DNA of 5,972 nt from Sphingobacteriales bacterium (lineage in GTDB: Bacteria; Bacteroidota; Bacteroidia; Sphingobacteriales; Sphingobacteriaceae), in NCBI GenBank assembly GCA_020058405.1, contig JAGVEE010000169.1, positions 1 through 5,972 of the forward strand, in the 5' to 3' direction. The translations under genes and the position numbers were made by a program. The notes below the pieces were generated by a model, which ran no database searches, was not told where the DNA came from, and worked only from the letters and a program-made list of their open reading frames with translations. Positions 1-5,972 of this stretch are shown piece after piece (position 1 is the first letter of the stretch; each line of letters starts with the position of its first letter).

Positions 1-173
1 CATTTAAATACAACTTATCGATGATTCCACTTATGGGTTTATTGAGTTGTTTATACATGATGTCCGAACTAGGAGTTTCCAACTGGTTAGGCTTCGGAAT
101 ATGGCTGGTAATTGGCTTAGTAATTTACTTTAGCTACGGATACTGGAAGAGTAAACTAGTCATTAGTGAATAG
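1..173 (+). CDS. APC-family amino acid permease, C-terminal fragment
   Basis: This is the 3' end of a gene that begins before the window; reading starts at base 3 and gives 56 residues before TAG at 171-173. The fragment holds two hydrophobic stretches, MIPLMGLLSCLYMMSEL and FGIWLVIGLVIYFSYGY, separated by a short polar link. That pattern, with the aromatic glycine-rich end of the last helix followed by a short charged tail, resembles the last two membrane helices of cationic amino acid transporter (CAT/YfnA-like) members of the APC superfamily, which import amino acids across the inner membrane. The substrate cannot be judged from this piece. The last codons (KLVISE) lie largely in a 7-base tandem repeat that also supplies the stop codon, so the tail is probably not under functional constraint. 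The gene converges on kup. Family assignment rests on a short segment and is moderately sure. Confidence 0.65.
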   Translation, partial: FKYNLSMIPLMGLLSCLYMMSELGVSNWLGFGIWLVIGLVIYFSYGYWKSKLVISE

Positions 174-188
174 TGAATGGTGAATAGT
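159..188 (+). repeat. 7-base tandem repeat across the permease stop codon
   Basis: Four units of 7 bases plus two bases: GTCATTA, GTGAATA, GTGAATG, GTGAATA, GT. The array starts inside the coding region, and the permease stop TAG (171-173) is formed at a unit junction. Because 7 is not a multiple of 3, TAG falls in all three + frames (157, 164, 171 and again 185). A similar array with unit GTCGTTA lies at the far right end of the window, at the same place relative to another gene. The type of repeat is seen directly; its origin is not known to me. Confidence 0.75.
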
Positions 189-221
189 ACGCATCAGTAT
201 TGCTGTTTGATAGAGTACCAG

Positions 222-281
222 TCGTAAAATCGAAATGTCGAAGTTTCGAAATGTCGAATATTCGAAATTTCGAAATTTCGA
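222..281. repeat. 8-base tandem repeat (TCGAAATn) against the kup stop codon
   Basis: TCGA occurs at 230, 238, 246, 254, 262, 270 and 278, an exact 8-base spacing over seven copies. Units read TCGAAATG, TCGAAGTT, TCGAAATG, TCGAATAT, TCGAAATT, TCGAAATT, then TCGA. A degenerate eighth unit, TCGTAAAA, precedes them at 222. The last base of the array (281) is directly next to the kup stop codon (282-284 on the - strand). The rest of the convergent gap, 189-221, shows nothing that I can recognise. Confidence 0.8.
238..281. terminator. Long AT-rich inverted repeat between convergent genes, possible bidirectional terminator
   Basis: The 8-base array forms a near-perfect 44-base palindrome centred between 259 and 260. 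Bases 238-258 pair with 261-281 with only two non-Watson-Crick positions (243/276, G-T, and 253/266, G-A). A transcript from either strand could fold it into a long hairpin, and it lies exactly between two convergent genes, directly after the kup stop. A clear U-tract is missing on both sides, so a terminator role is inference only; the symmetry may simply follow from the self-complementary unit. Confidence 0.3.
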
Positions 282-2219
282 TTACACTCCCACGCGTTTT
301 AAATCGTAGTTCTTGCTCTGTGTTAACAACAACGGAACTTGTTCTATAGTTACGAAACTCAAATCTAAACCAAATCCTTTTTCTTCTGAAAGAGAAAGCT
401 TTTTTAGAATGAAATATACTTGCATAATTATTCTTTCGTAAAGTGGTAATGAATTATCTGTTGATAATTTTTTCTCTAATACCACAAAACGAAAATCGCC
501 AATCATATTGTGTTTACTTAATGAATTGTATCTACTTGTAATGTTTACTTCGTTGTTTTTAACAAGCTCTTCAACTACTTTACGGAACATTACATTTATT
601 TTTTGTTCAATACGGAAACCCAATTTAAACTCCACACGAATTACATTACCTGGTACCAAATGCACCACTTTGTATTCTGCCTTATAAGGTTCATCTTCTA
701 CATCCACATGCACAAACCAATATACGTCTGCACGTTTAGGTTGCTTTTGAAATATAGAGTATATAATTTTAGATTCAATTTCTGAGGTAAAGTTAGAGCC
801 TGTAAGATATACCAATTGCGATGCATATTTCGGAACGCTCTCATCTGTACTTAATTCTTTTAATATTGGTAAATAATCATCGAACTCCGAAAATCTTAAG
901 TATCTATTTCTAATTTTTCGTGCATTAATCCAACTCCACATTACAATAAATAATACACCTCCAATAAATATAGTAACCCAACCACCGTGCATAAATTTAC
1001 TTAAATTGGCAATTAAAAATGACAATTCGATTGTTGCATATACTGCGAATAAAAGTCCAACTAACCAATAAGAAAATTTACGTGTTAGCAAGTATATCAT
1101 CAGCAAAATGGTCGTCATTAACATTGTTAATGTTATTGATAAACCATATGCAGCTTCCATGTGGGTAGACTCTTTAAAGTATAATACAATTGAACAACAT
1201 CCAAACCATAATAACCAATTAATACTTGGGACATACAATTGCCCCTTTGCTTCTGTAGGATAATTGATTTTTACTTTCGGCCAAAAATTTAAACGTACAG
1301 CCTCAGAAATTAACGTAAATGATCCACTAATTAATGCCTGACTGGCAATAATTGCAGCAATGGTTGCAAGTGCAATTCCATATATTAAAAACCAATCTGG
1401 CATGATGGTATAAAATGGATTTGATGCAAGTTCAATTCCTTCTTGTGTTACCAACCAAGATCCCTGTCCGAAATAATTTAGCAATAAACATGTTTTAACG
1501 AAAGCCCAACTTACACGAATGTTTTTACGTCCACAATGTCCAAGGTCAGAATACAAAGCCTCTGCTCCAGTTGTACATAAAAAGACTGCTCCTAAAATCC
1601 AAAATCCGGATGGATTATTTACTAAAATATCATAAGCATAATATGGATTAACGGCCTTAAGAATTTCTGGGTGAAGCGTAATTTGAGTTAAGCCTAATAC
1701 TCCCAACATGGAGAACCACAAAAACATAATCGGACCAAAAGCTTTGCCGACGAAGTTTGAGCCAAATTGTTGAAAAATAAATAAGATAGTGATTATTATT
1801 AGTACAATCGGAACCGTTTGAATTTCCGGATATTTTAATTGAAGTCCTTCAATTGCTGATGCTACAGAAATTGGAGGAGTAATAATACCATCGGCTAATA
1901 AGGTACATCCACCAATAATTGCAGGAATCATGAGCCATTTTGCTTTTCTTCGAACTAAGGTGTAAAGAGAAAAAATTCCACCCTCCCCTTTATTATCAGC
2001 ACGTAAAGTAATAATTACATATTTTACAGTGGTTTGCAGTGTAAGTGTCCAAAAAATACATGAAATAGCCCCGTAAACTACATCTCTGCTAATAATATTG
2101 CCTTCTCCGATGATTGCTTTTAATACATAAAGTGGAGATGTTCCAATATCTCCAAATATAATACCTAATGATACCAGCACTCCCGCAGCTGATAATCTGT
2201 TTAATTTATTCGCGTCCAA
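282..2219 (-). CDS. kup: Kup-type low-affinity potassium uptake permease
   Basis: This 645-residue inner-membrane protein belongs to the KUP/HAK/KT family, which brings K+ into the cell, probably with protons. About twelve hydrophobic segments fill residues 10-432, and a soluble cytoplasmic domain follows (about 433-645). Family signatures are present in order: GDIGTSPLY at 23-31, ADNKGEGGIFSLYTL at 74-88, ADGIITPPISVASAIEGL at 109-126, TTGAEALYSDLGHCGRKNIR at 216-235, and ISGSFTLISEAVRLNFWPK at 297-315. Length matches the family (E. coli Kup has 622). The start is TTG at 2219-2217: an in-frame TAA lies only 11 codons upstream with no ATG between, and the first methionine after the start comes far too late. 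A good promoter lies just upstream and leaves a leader of about 15 bases, with no room for a riboswitch. The gene converges with the permease and diverges from the secreted protein gene. Confidence 0.95.
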   Translation of the reverse strand: MDANKLNRLSAAGVLVSLGIIFGDIGTSPLYVLKAIIGEGNIISRDVVYGAISCIFWTLTLQTTVKYVIITLRADNKGEGGIFSLYTLVRRKAKWLMIPAIIGGCTLLADGIITPPISVASAIEGLQLKYPEIQTVPIVLIIITILFIFQQFGSNFVGKAFGPIMFLWFSMLGVLGLTQITLHPEILKAVNPYYAYDILVNNPSGFWILGAVFLCTTGAEALYSDLGHCGRKNIRVSWAFVKTCLLLNYFGQGSWLVTQEGIELASNPFYTIMPDWFLIYGIALATIAAIIASQALISGSFTLISEAVRLNFWPKVKINYPTEAKGQLYVPSINWLLWFGCCSIVLYFKESTHMEAAYGLSITLTMLMTTILLMIYLLTRKFSYWLVGLLFAVYATIELSFLIANLSKFMHGGWVTIFIGGVLFIVMWSWINARKIRNRYLRFSEFDDYLPILKELSTDESVPKYASQLVYLTGSNFTSEIESKIIYSIFQKQPKRADVYWFVHVDVEDEPYKAEYKVVHLVPGNVIRVEFKLGFRIEQKINVMFRKVVEELVKNNEVNITSRYNSLSKHNMIGDFRFVVLEKKLSTDNSLPLYERIIMQVYFILKKLSLSEEKGFGLDLSFVTIEQVPLLLTQSKNYDLKRVGV

Positions 2220-2239
2220 GAAATTATGTATAAAGTGCT

Positions 2240-2270
2240 CAAATGTAGTTTATAATTATCAATTGCCAAA
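2240..2270 (-). promoter_or_regulatory. Bacteroidota-type promoter of kup
   Basis: Read on the - strand, TTTG (2270-2267) is followed after exactly 19 bases by TACATTTG (2247-2240). This fits the -33 and -7 elements, TTTG and TAnnTTTG, recognised by the primary sigma factor of Bacteroidota. Transcription would start near 2233-2236, about 15 bases before the TTG start of kup. Elements and spacing are seen directly; use in the cell is inferred. Confidence 0.6.
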
Positions 2271-2368
2271 TTCTTTTCAGGTGGAGGAAATAAAAGAATT
2301 GTTCGGCAACTTTACAAAATTGTTACATTATTTAAAAATCTTATTTACAAAATTCAGTATATTTGAAT

Positions 2369-2998
2369 GTGTTCAAAAAATCTATACATATCATCCTATT
2401 TATTACGCTACTAGCCAGTTCTGTGCTATATGCCCAAAATACGTATGAAATTCGTGTAGGTGTAAATGGCCACCACTATAGCCCTCGAGCAATTAATTGC
2501 TCCGTTGGTGACACCATCAAATTTGTTTGGGTTTCTGGAAATAACCCTACTCGCTCAGACGATGGACAAAGCATCCCGACTTTTAACCTTAACAACTCTA
2601 ATAATACTCGATCGTTTGTAATGACAAGCGCTGGCACCATTCCATTTTACAGCACCACACATGGTGAACAAAATGGCTCTGGAATGGCGGGCATAATTAA
2701 CGTAACGGGTTTGAGCGCCAGCCTCGCAAACAAATCTCTAGTGAACACTTTAAGCGTTTACCCGAATCCTGCAAACGATAAAATTAATGTAAACTTTGTG
2801 GTTAAAAAAGAAAGTAATGTATTAATACGTTTGCTCGATGTATTAGGAAACGATGTAGCCGTTTTGGTAAGCGACAAATATTCTGTTGGCGAATACCGCC
2901 AATCATTCGCAGTACCTGCAAGAGTTACCAAAGGTTTATACTTTGTAAAAGTAAGCGTTGGCACTGAAGTAGCCATCAAACGAATTTCCATCCAATAA
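2369..2998 (+). CDS. Secreted cupredoxin-like protein with T9SS C-terminal sorting domain
   Basis: With the GTG start at 2369 this protein has 209 residues. A signal peptide (MFKKSIHI followed by a hydrophobic core) probably ends after A22, in VLYA-Q. Residues 26-112 form a beta-rich domain of the plastocyanin/azurin type: SVGDTIKFVW near 45-54, then SGNNPTRSDD, and a closing GTIPFYSTTHG ... GMAGIINV. Residues 124-209 are a Por secretion system type A sorting domain (YPNPA at 131-135, VLGNDV, KGLYFVKV, ending KRISIQ), which in this phylum directs a protein through the outer membrane to the surface or medium. In the usual copper site the first His and the Cys are replaced by N59 and S95, while H98 and M106 remain, so type 1 copper binding is doubtful. 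A TTG two codons upstream (2363) is an alternative start. It is transcribed away from kup; the role is unknown. Confidence 0.85.
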   Translation: MFKKSIHIILFITLLASSVLYAQNTYEIRVGVNGHHYSPRAINCSVGDTIKFVWVSGNNPTRSDDGQSIPTFNLNNSNNTRSFVMTSAGTIPFYSTTHGEQNGSGMAGIINVTGLSASLANKSLVNTLSVYPNPANDKINVNFVVKKESNVLIRLLDVLGNDVAVLVSDKYSVGEYRQSFAVPARVTKGLYFVKVSVGTEVAIKRISIQ

Positions 2999-3071
2999 TT
3001 ATTTTTTAACATATATGAATAAATGTGTTGCATCATTTGCTCACATTGCTTTTTAAGCCTGCAGTTTTTTT

Positions 3072-3079
3072 TATCTTCG
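3072..3079 (+). promoter_or_regulatory. -7 element upstream of the FAH-M23-bcp operon
   Basis: TATCTTCG, followed by CA, matches the Bacteroidota -7 consensus TAnnTTTG at all but one position. It lies 15 bases before the first ATG of the operon, giving a leader of roughly 10 bases. The -33 element is weak: the nearest TTG (3046-3048) is 23 bases upstream instead of about 19. It is preceded directly by a run of eight T (3065-3072). Confidence 0.4.
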
Positions 3080-3094
3080 CAATAAAAGAATGCT

Positions 3095-3706
3095 ATGAAG
3101 ATATTGGCCGTTGGTAGAAATTACTCCGAACATGCAAAAGAACTAAACAATCCTGTACCTACAGAACCCGTAGTGTTCTTAAAACCAGATACCGCTTTGT
3201 TGCGTGAAGGAAAGCCTTTCTATCACCCAGATTATTCTGCAGACATACATTACGAAGTGGAATTAGTGCTAAAGATTAAGAAAGAAGGCAAACACATCGC
3301 TGAAAAATTTGCATTAAATTACATCGAATCAATTGGCATTGGCTTAGACTTTACCGCTCGTGATTTACAAGAAAAGTGTAAACAAAAAGGCTTGCCTTGG
3401 GAAATTGCTAAAGCATTTGATCACAGTGCTCCTATTGGAAAATTTATTCTTATAAATGAATTTAAAGATTTAAAAAACATTTCTTTTTCATTACAAAAAA
3501 ATAATACCCTCGTACAAAAAGGAAATAGTGCTGATATGATTTTTAGTTTCGAACAAATCATATCCTACCTTTCTACACGTTTCACTTTAAAGAAAGGTGA
3601 TTTAATATTTACCGGAACCCCCGCAGGTGTAGGGAAAATTAACATCGGCGATAAATTCGAAGCATTTATCGGCTCACAATCATTATTAAGTCTAGAAGTG
3701 AAATAA
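3095..3706 (+). CDS. Fumarylacetoacetate hydrolase (FAH) family enzyme, FAHD1/YcgM-like
   Basis: This 203-residue cytoplasmic enzyme covers the single FAH domain found in small members such as human FAHD1 and E. coli YcgM. Such enzymes use Mg2+ or Mn2+ to break C-C bonds in acylpyruvates or to decarboxylate oxaloacetate. The metal ligands are visible as E54 and E56 in HYEVEL and D85 in GLDFTARDL. The lid residues H13 and E16 lie in GRNYSEHAKEL, the conserved Lys is probably K106, and the C-terminal signature TGTPAGVG is at 173-180. The ATG at 3095 gives the usual family N-terminus (KILAVGRNY) and has a plausible promoter just upstream. The stop codon is followed without a gap by the ATG of the M23 gene, so it leads a three-gene operon. 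Fold and catalytic family are sure; the true substrate cannot be told from sequence, and no tyrosine or aromatic catabolism gene is near. Confidence 0.92.
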   Translation: MKILAVGRNYSEHAKELNNPVPTEPVVFLKPDTALLREGKPFYHPDYSADIHYEVELVLKIKKEGKHIAEKFALNYIESIGIGLDFTARDLQEKCKQKGLPWEIAKAFDHSAPIGKFILINEFKDLKNISFSLQKNNTLVQKGNSADMIFSFEQIISYLSTRFTLKKGDLIFTGTPAGVGKINIGDKFEAFIGSQSLLSLEVK

Positions 3707-5485
3707 ATGAAATTGAAAAAATACATCTACCATTATATTTTAAAATCGATTAGTGTTATAGGCTTAAGTTTATTAGTAATTACAAACTTTGCATTTAACT
3801 ATTCATACCCACGATTAAATAATAATAGCGACAGAGAATATCCACAAGATTTTTTCAGGTCTCCGGTTGATATTAAAGTTTTTTTAGCAGGAACTTTTGG
3901 CGAATTGCGCCCAAATCACTTTCATTCTGGCATAGACATACGCACCAACTCAATGGAAGGCTTACCCATCTACGCAGTTGGCGACGGATATATTTCTAGA
4001 GTTCGTGTACAAGCTAGTGGCTTCGGAAATGCACTGTACATTACACATCCCAACGGTTTGGTAAGTGTGTATGCACATTTACAGCGTTACAATACTCCCT
4101 TTAATCAATACTTAAAAGACCTTCAATATAATTTAAAAACCTTTGAAGTAGACACTTTATTAAGTCCAGAAATATTACCTGTAAAAAAGGGGCAAGTTAT
4201 TGCCTTTGGAGGGAATTCAGGTGCATCTCAAGGACCGCATTTGCATTTCGAAATTAGAGATGCTTTAACAGAAGAACCCATAAACCCTTTGTTATGTGGC
4301 TTCGAAGTACCCGATGAAGTAAATCCTTTTATACAAGCAGTGAGTATTTACCCTTTAGATGAAAACAGCTCCGTAAATAATATAAAAACAAAACAACGCT
4401 ATGCAGCAACGGGTAGCCGACCAGATTATACCTTAAATAATGGTAGCATTATAAATGCCTGGGGGACTATTGGCTTAGGTATTGAAACCATTGATTTACA
4501 AAGCAACTCCAGTAATCAAAACGGCGTGTACTCTGTAGAATTAAAACAAAATGGAGAGCGTATATATTTCTCTAAAATGGAACGCTACTTTTTTAAAGAT
4601 ACTCGTGCCATTAATTCGCATTGCGATTTTAAAGAGAGAAATTACTCTGGCAGATGGGTGCAAAAAAGTTTTGTGGAACCCGGAAACCAACTTACTATTT
4701 ATAAAGATTTAACAAATAGAGGAAGAATAGTTTTAGAACCGAACGATGTTTACAATATGGAATACATTGTAAAAGATGCAAAAGGCAATACTGCTACCGT
4801 TAAGTTTACTATCAATTGTGTTGATAAAAATCCTTACAATTTAACATTTAGTAATTACCGTAATTCAAAAGATTTTTGGTCGTACGCCGATCAAAATAAA
4901 ATTGAAATTGGGAATTTCAAAGCAACATTTCCTCCTTATTCTTTTTACGACAGTATATTACTTTATAGAACAAGTACTCCAAAAGTTGGCAATGCTTACT
5001 CATCAAAATATACGATTGGGAATAAGGATATTCCTGTGCATGGGTTGTATGACGTTTGGATTAAACCCGAACGTGAGCTCACACCTTATCAATTGTCGAA
5101 AGCATTAGTCGTACAAGCTGGCAGAGGCTCTGCAGGTGGATACAATCACGATGGTTACATAAAAGGCAAAGCTAAAACGCTTGGAACTTTTTATTTAGGT
5201 GCCGACTCTGTTGGTCCAAGCATTAAACCCGTAAATATTTCGAACGGTAGAAATATGCGTGCCGCTTCAAAAATTTTAGTCAAAATTGGCGATAACCTCT
5301 CAGGTGTAAAATCATTTAACGCCTATATCGACGATGAATGGGTATTAATGACTCACGATGCGAAGTATGCACTGTTGGCTTATACATTCGACGAAAAGTG
5401 TCCTCCCGGAAAACATGTGTTCAGGTTAGTTGTTACCGATATGAAAGATAACAAAACCCAGTACTTAGCAAGTTTTACTAAATAA
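3707..5485 (+). CDS. Secreted M23 (LytM-type) metallopeptidase with long C-terminal region
   Basis: This 592-residue protein starts with a basic stretch and a hydrophobic segment (about 14-30), a signal peptide or membrane anchor, so it acts in the periplasm. The zinc peptidase domain spans about 55-190. All key residues are present: the HxxxD pair H73 and D77 (HFHSGID), H124 in YAHL, and H178 and H180 in GPHLHFE. Enzymes of this family cut peptide bonds in peptidoglycan cross-bridges or stems. About 30 extra residues (roughly 128-158) sit between YAHL and the KKGQ strand. Residues 200-592 have no motif I can name with certainty; they look beta-rich, and the end (about 505-590, with DNLSGVKSFNAYIDDEW) resembles an Ig-like module. 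The intact site suggests an active hydrolase, not an inactive LytM-type regulator. The ATG touches the upstream stop, which implies translational coupling; bcp follows after 1 base. Confidence 0.92.
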   Translation: MKLKKYIYHYILKSISVIGLSLLVITNFAFNYSYPRLNNNSDREYPQDFFRSPVDIKVFLAGTFGELRPNHFHSGIDIRTNSMEGLPIYAVGDGYISRVRVQASGFGNALYITHPNGLVSVYAHLQRYNTPFNQYLKDLQYNLKTFEVDTLLSPEILPVKKGQVIAFGGNSGASQGPHLHFEIRDALTEEPINPLLCGFEVPDEVNPFIQAVSIYPLDENSSVNNIKTKQRYAATGSRPDYTLNNGSIINAWGTIGLGIETIDLQSNSSNQNGVYSVELKQNGERIYFSKMERYFFKDTRAINSHCDFKERNYSGRWVQKSFVEPGNQLTIYKDLTNRGRIVLEPNDVYNMEYIVKDAKGNTATVKFTINCVDKNPYNLTFSNYRNSKDFWSYADQNKIEIGNFKATFPPYSFYDSILLYRTSTPKVGNAYSSKYTIGNKDIPVHGLYDVWIKPERELTPYQLSKALVVQAGRGSAGGYNHDGYIKGKAKTLGTFYLGADSVGPSIKPVNISNGRNMRAASKILVKIGDNLSGVKSFNAYIDDEWVLMTHDAKYALLAYTFDEKCPPGKHVFRLVVTDMKDNKTQYLASFTK

Positions 5486-5486
5486 A

Positions 5487-5954
5487 ATGGCAACAATTAT
5501 AGAAGGCTCTAAAGCGCCCGCATTTAAAGGCAAAGACCAAAATGGAAATTTAGTTTCATTGGCAAAATTCAAAGGCAAAAAATTAATTTTATTTTTTTAT
5601 CCAAAAGATAATACTCCAGGTTGTACAGCCGAAGTTTGCAGCCTTCGCGATAATTATAAACTATTACAAAAAAACGGCTTCGAATTATTAGGCGTAAGCA
5701 TTGATGATGAAAAATCGCATCAAAAATTTATCACCAAATTCGATTTGCCTTTTCCTCTTTTAGCAGATACCGACCAATCGGTTGTAAATGCTTACGAAGT
5801 TTGGGTTGAAAAAAGTATGTACGGTCGTAAATACATGGGCACAGCTCGTAAAACTTTTATTATTGATGAGAAGGGTAAAATTGCACATATAATTGAGAAG
5901 GTTGATACGAAGGATCATGCAGGGCAGATATTGAAACTAGTCGTTAGTCTTTAG
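5487..5954 (+). CDS. bcp: Thioredoxin-dependent thiol peroxidase (Bcp/PrxQ)
   Basis: This 155-residue cytoplasmic peroxiredoxin reduces hydrogen peroxide and organic hydroperoxides with electrons from thioredoxin. It fits the Bcp/PrxQ subgroup in length and motifs. FFYPKDNTPGCTAEVC carries the peroxidatic C46 in the PxxxTxxC context (P39, T43) and the resolving C51 five residues later, as in E. coli Bcp (C45 and C50). The active-site Arg is probably R121 in GTARKTFIID. The ATG at 5487 lies one base after the M23 stop, with no Shine-Dalgarno sequence, so expression likely depends on the upstream operon promoter. The last residues (KLVVSL) and the TAG stop lie in a 7-base tandem array that continues to the window edge, so the native C-terminus may have been replaced by repeat-coded residues. 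Confidence 0.95.
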   Translation: MATIIEGSKAPAFKGKDQNGNLVSLAKFKGKKLILFFYPKDNTPGCTAEVCSLRDNYKLLQKNGFELLGVSIDDEKSHQKFITKFDLPFPLLADTDQSVVNAYEVWVEKSMYGRKYMGTARKTFIIDEKGKIAHIIEKVDTKDHAGQILKLVVSL

Positions 5955-5967
5955 TCGTTAGTCGTTA
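5940..5967 (+). repeat. 7-base tandem repeat (GTCGTTA) across the bcp stop codon
   Basis: Four units in a row: GTCGTTA, GTCTTTA, GTCGTTA, GTCGTTA, followed by GAGGG at the window end, so the array may continue in altered form. TAG occurs at each junction (5945, 5952, 5959, 5966), hitting all three + frames; the second is the bcp stop. Read on the other strand, TAA recurs with the same 7-base step. It resembles the array at the permease end in unit length, sequence and placement. Confidence 0.8.
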
Positions 5968-5972
5968 GAGGG

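Noticed and set aside
159..281. CRISPR array in the repeat-rich gap
   Set aside because: The units are 7 and 8 bases in direct tandem with no spacers, and no cas gene is present.
603..785. Open frame of 60 codons on the + strand inside kup
   Set aside because: It lies opposite the well-supported kup coding sequence, has no recognisable protein pattern and is best read as a shadow of kup.
2263..2448. Open frame of 61 codons on the + strand across the divergent gap
   Set aside because: It overlaps the signal peptide region of the secreted protein in another frame, runs through the kup promoter region, and its product shows no known feature.
2758..3036. Open frame of 92 codons on the - strand
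   Set aside because: It is opposite the conserved T9SS sorting domain, whose family match decides the true strand.
3045..3072. Terminator after the secreted protein gene (GCTT-TTT-AAGC followed by eight T)
   Set aside because: The stem is only four base pairs and ten bases separate it from the T run, which abuts the next promoter; it is too weak to call.
3090..3098. Two-codon upstream frame ATG CTA TGA overlapping the FAH start
   Set aside because: Its stop overlaps the FAH ATG in an ATGA-like arrangement, but so short a frame arises easily by chance and nothing else supports regulation.
4902..5108. Open frame of 68 codons on the + strand inside the M23 gene
   Set aside because: It is another frame of the M23 coding sequence with no start context or family likeness.

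Overview
The window looks like an ordinary chromosomal stretch of an AT-rich member of the Bacteroidota. Three things point there: a protein ending in a type IX secretion (Por) C-terminal sorting domain, promoters of the Bacteroidota form (TTTG, 19 bases, TAnnTTTG), and start codons without Shine-Dalgarno sequences. I cannot place it below phylum level from the sequence alone.

Layout from left to right: (a) the last 56 codons of an APC-type amino acid permease on the + strand; (b) a 108-base convergent gap that is mostly short tandem repeats, a 7-base array running through the permease stop codon and an 8-base array that is also a long near-palindrome and touches the stop codon of the next gene; (c) a complete Kup potassium uptake permease on the - strand, with a good promoter and a TTG start; (d) a 149-base divergent gap; (e) on the + strand, a small secreted protein with a cupredoxin-like domain and a T9SS sorting domain, in which two of the four usual copper ligands appear to be replaced; (f) a tight three-gene + strand operon: a fumarylacetoacetate hydrolase (FAH) family enzyme, a secreted M23 metallopeptidase and a Bcp-type thiol peroxidase, with 0 and 1 base between genes; (g) a second 7-base tandem array that runs through the peroxidase stop codon to the end of the window.

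The genes do not form one obvious pathway. Kup and the permease fragment are inner-membrane transporters, the M23 enzyme acts on the cell wall in the periplasm, Bcp is a cytoplasmic peroxide defence enzyme, and the FAH protein is a small-molecule metabolic enzyme. The FAH-M23-Bcp operon seems to be co-transcription of housekeeping genes. I see no defence system, CRISPR array, transposase, tRNA or rRNA. The most unusual signals are the short repeat arrays that sit exactly on or against gene stop codons (three of the three repeat arrays seen) and the apparently copper-less cupredoxin.
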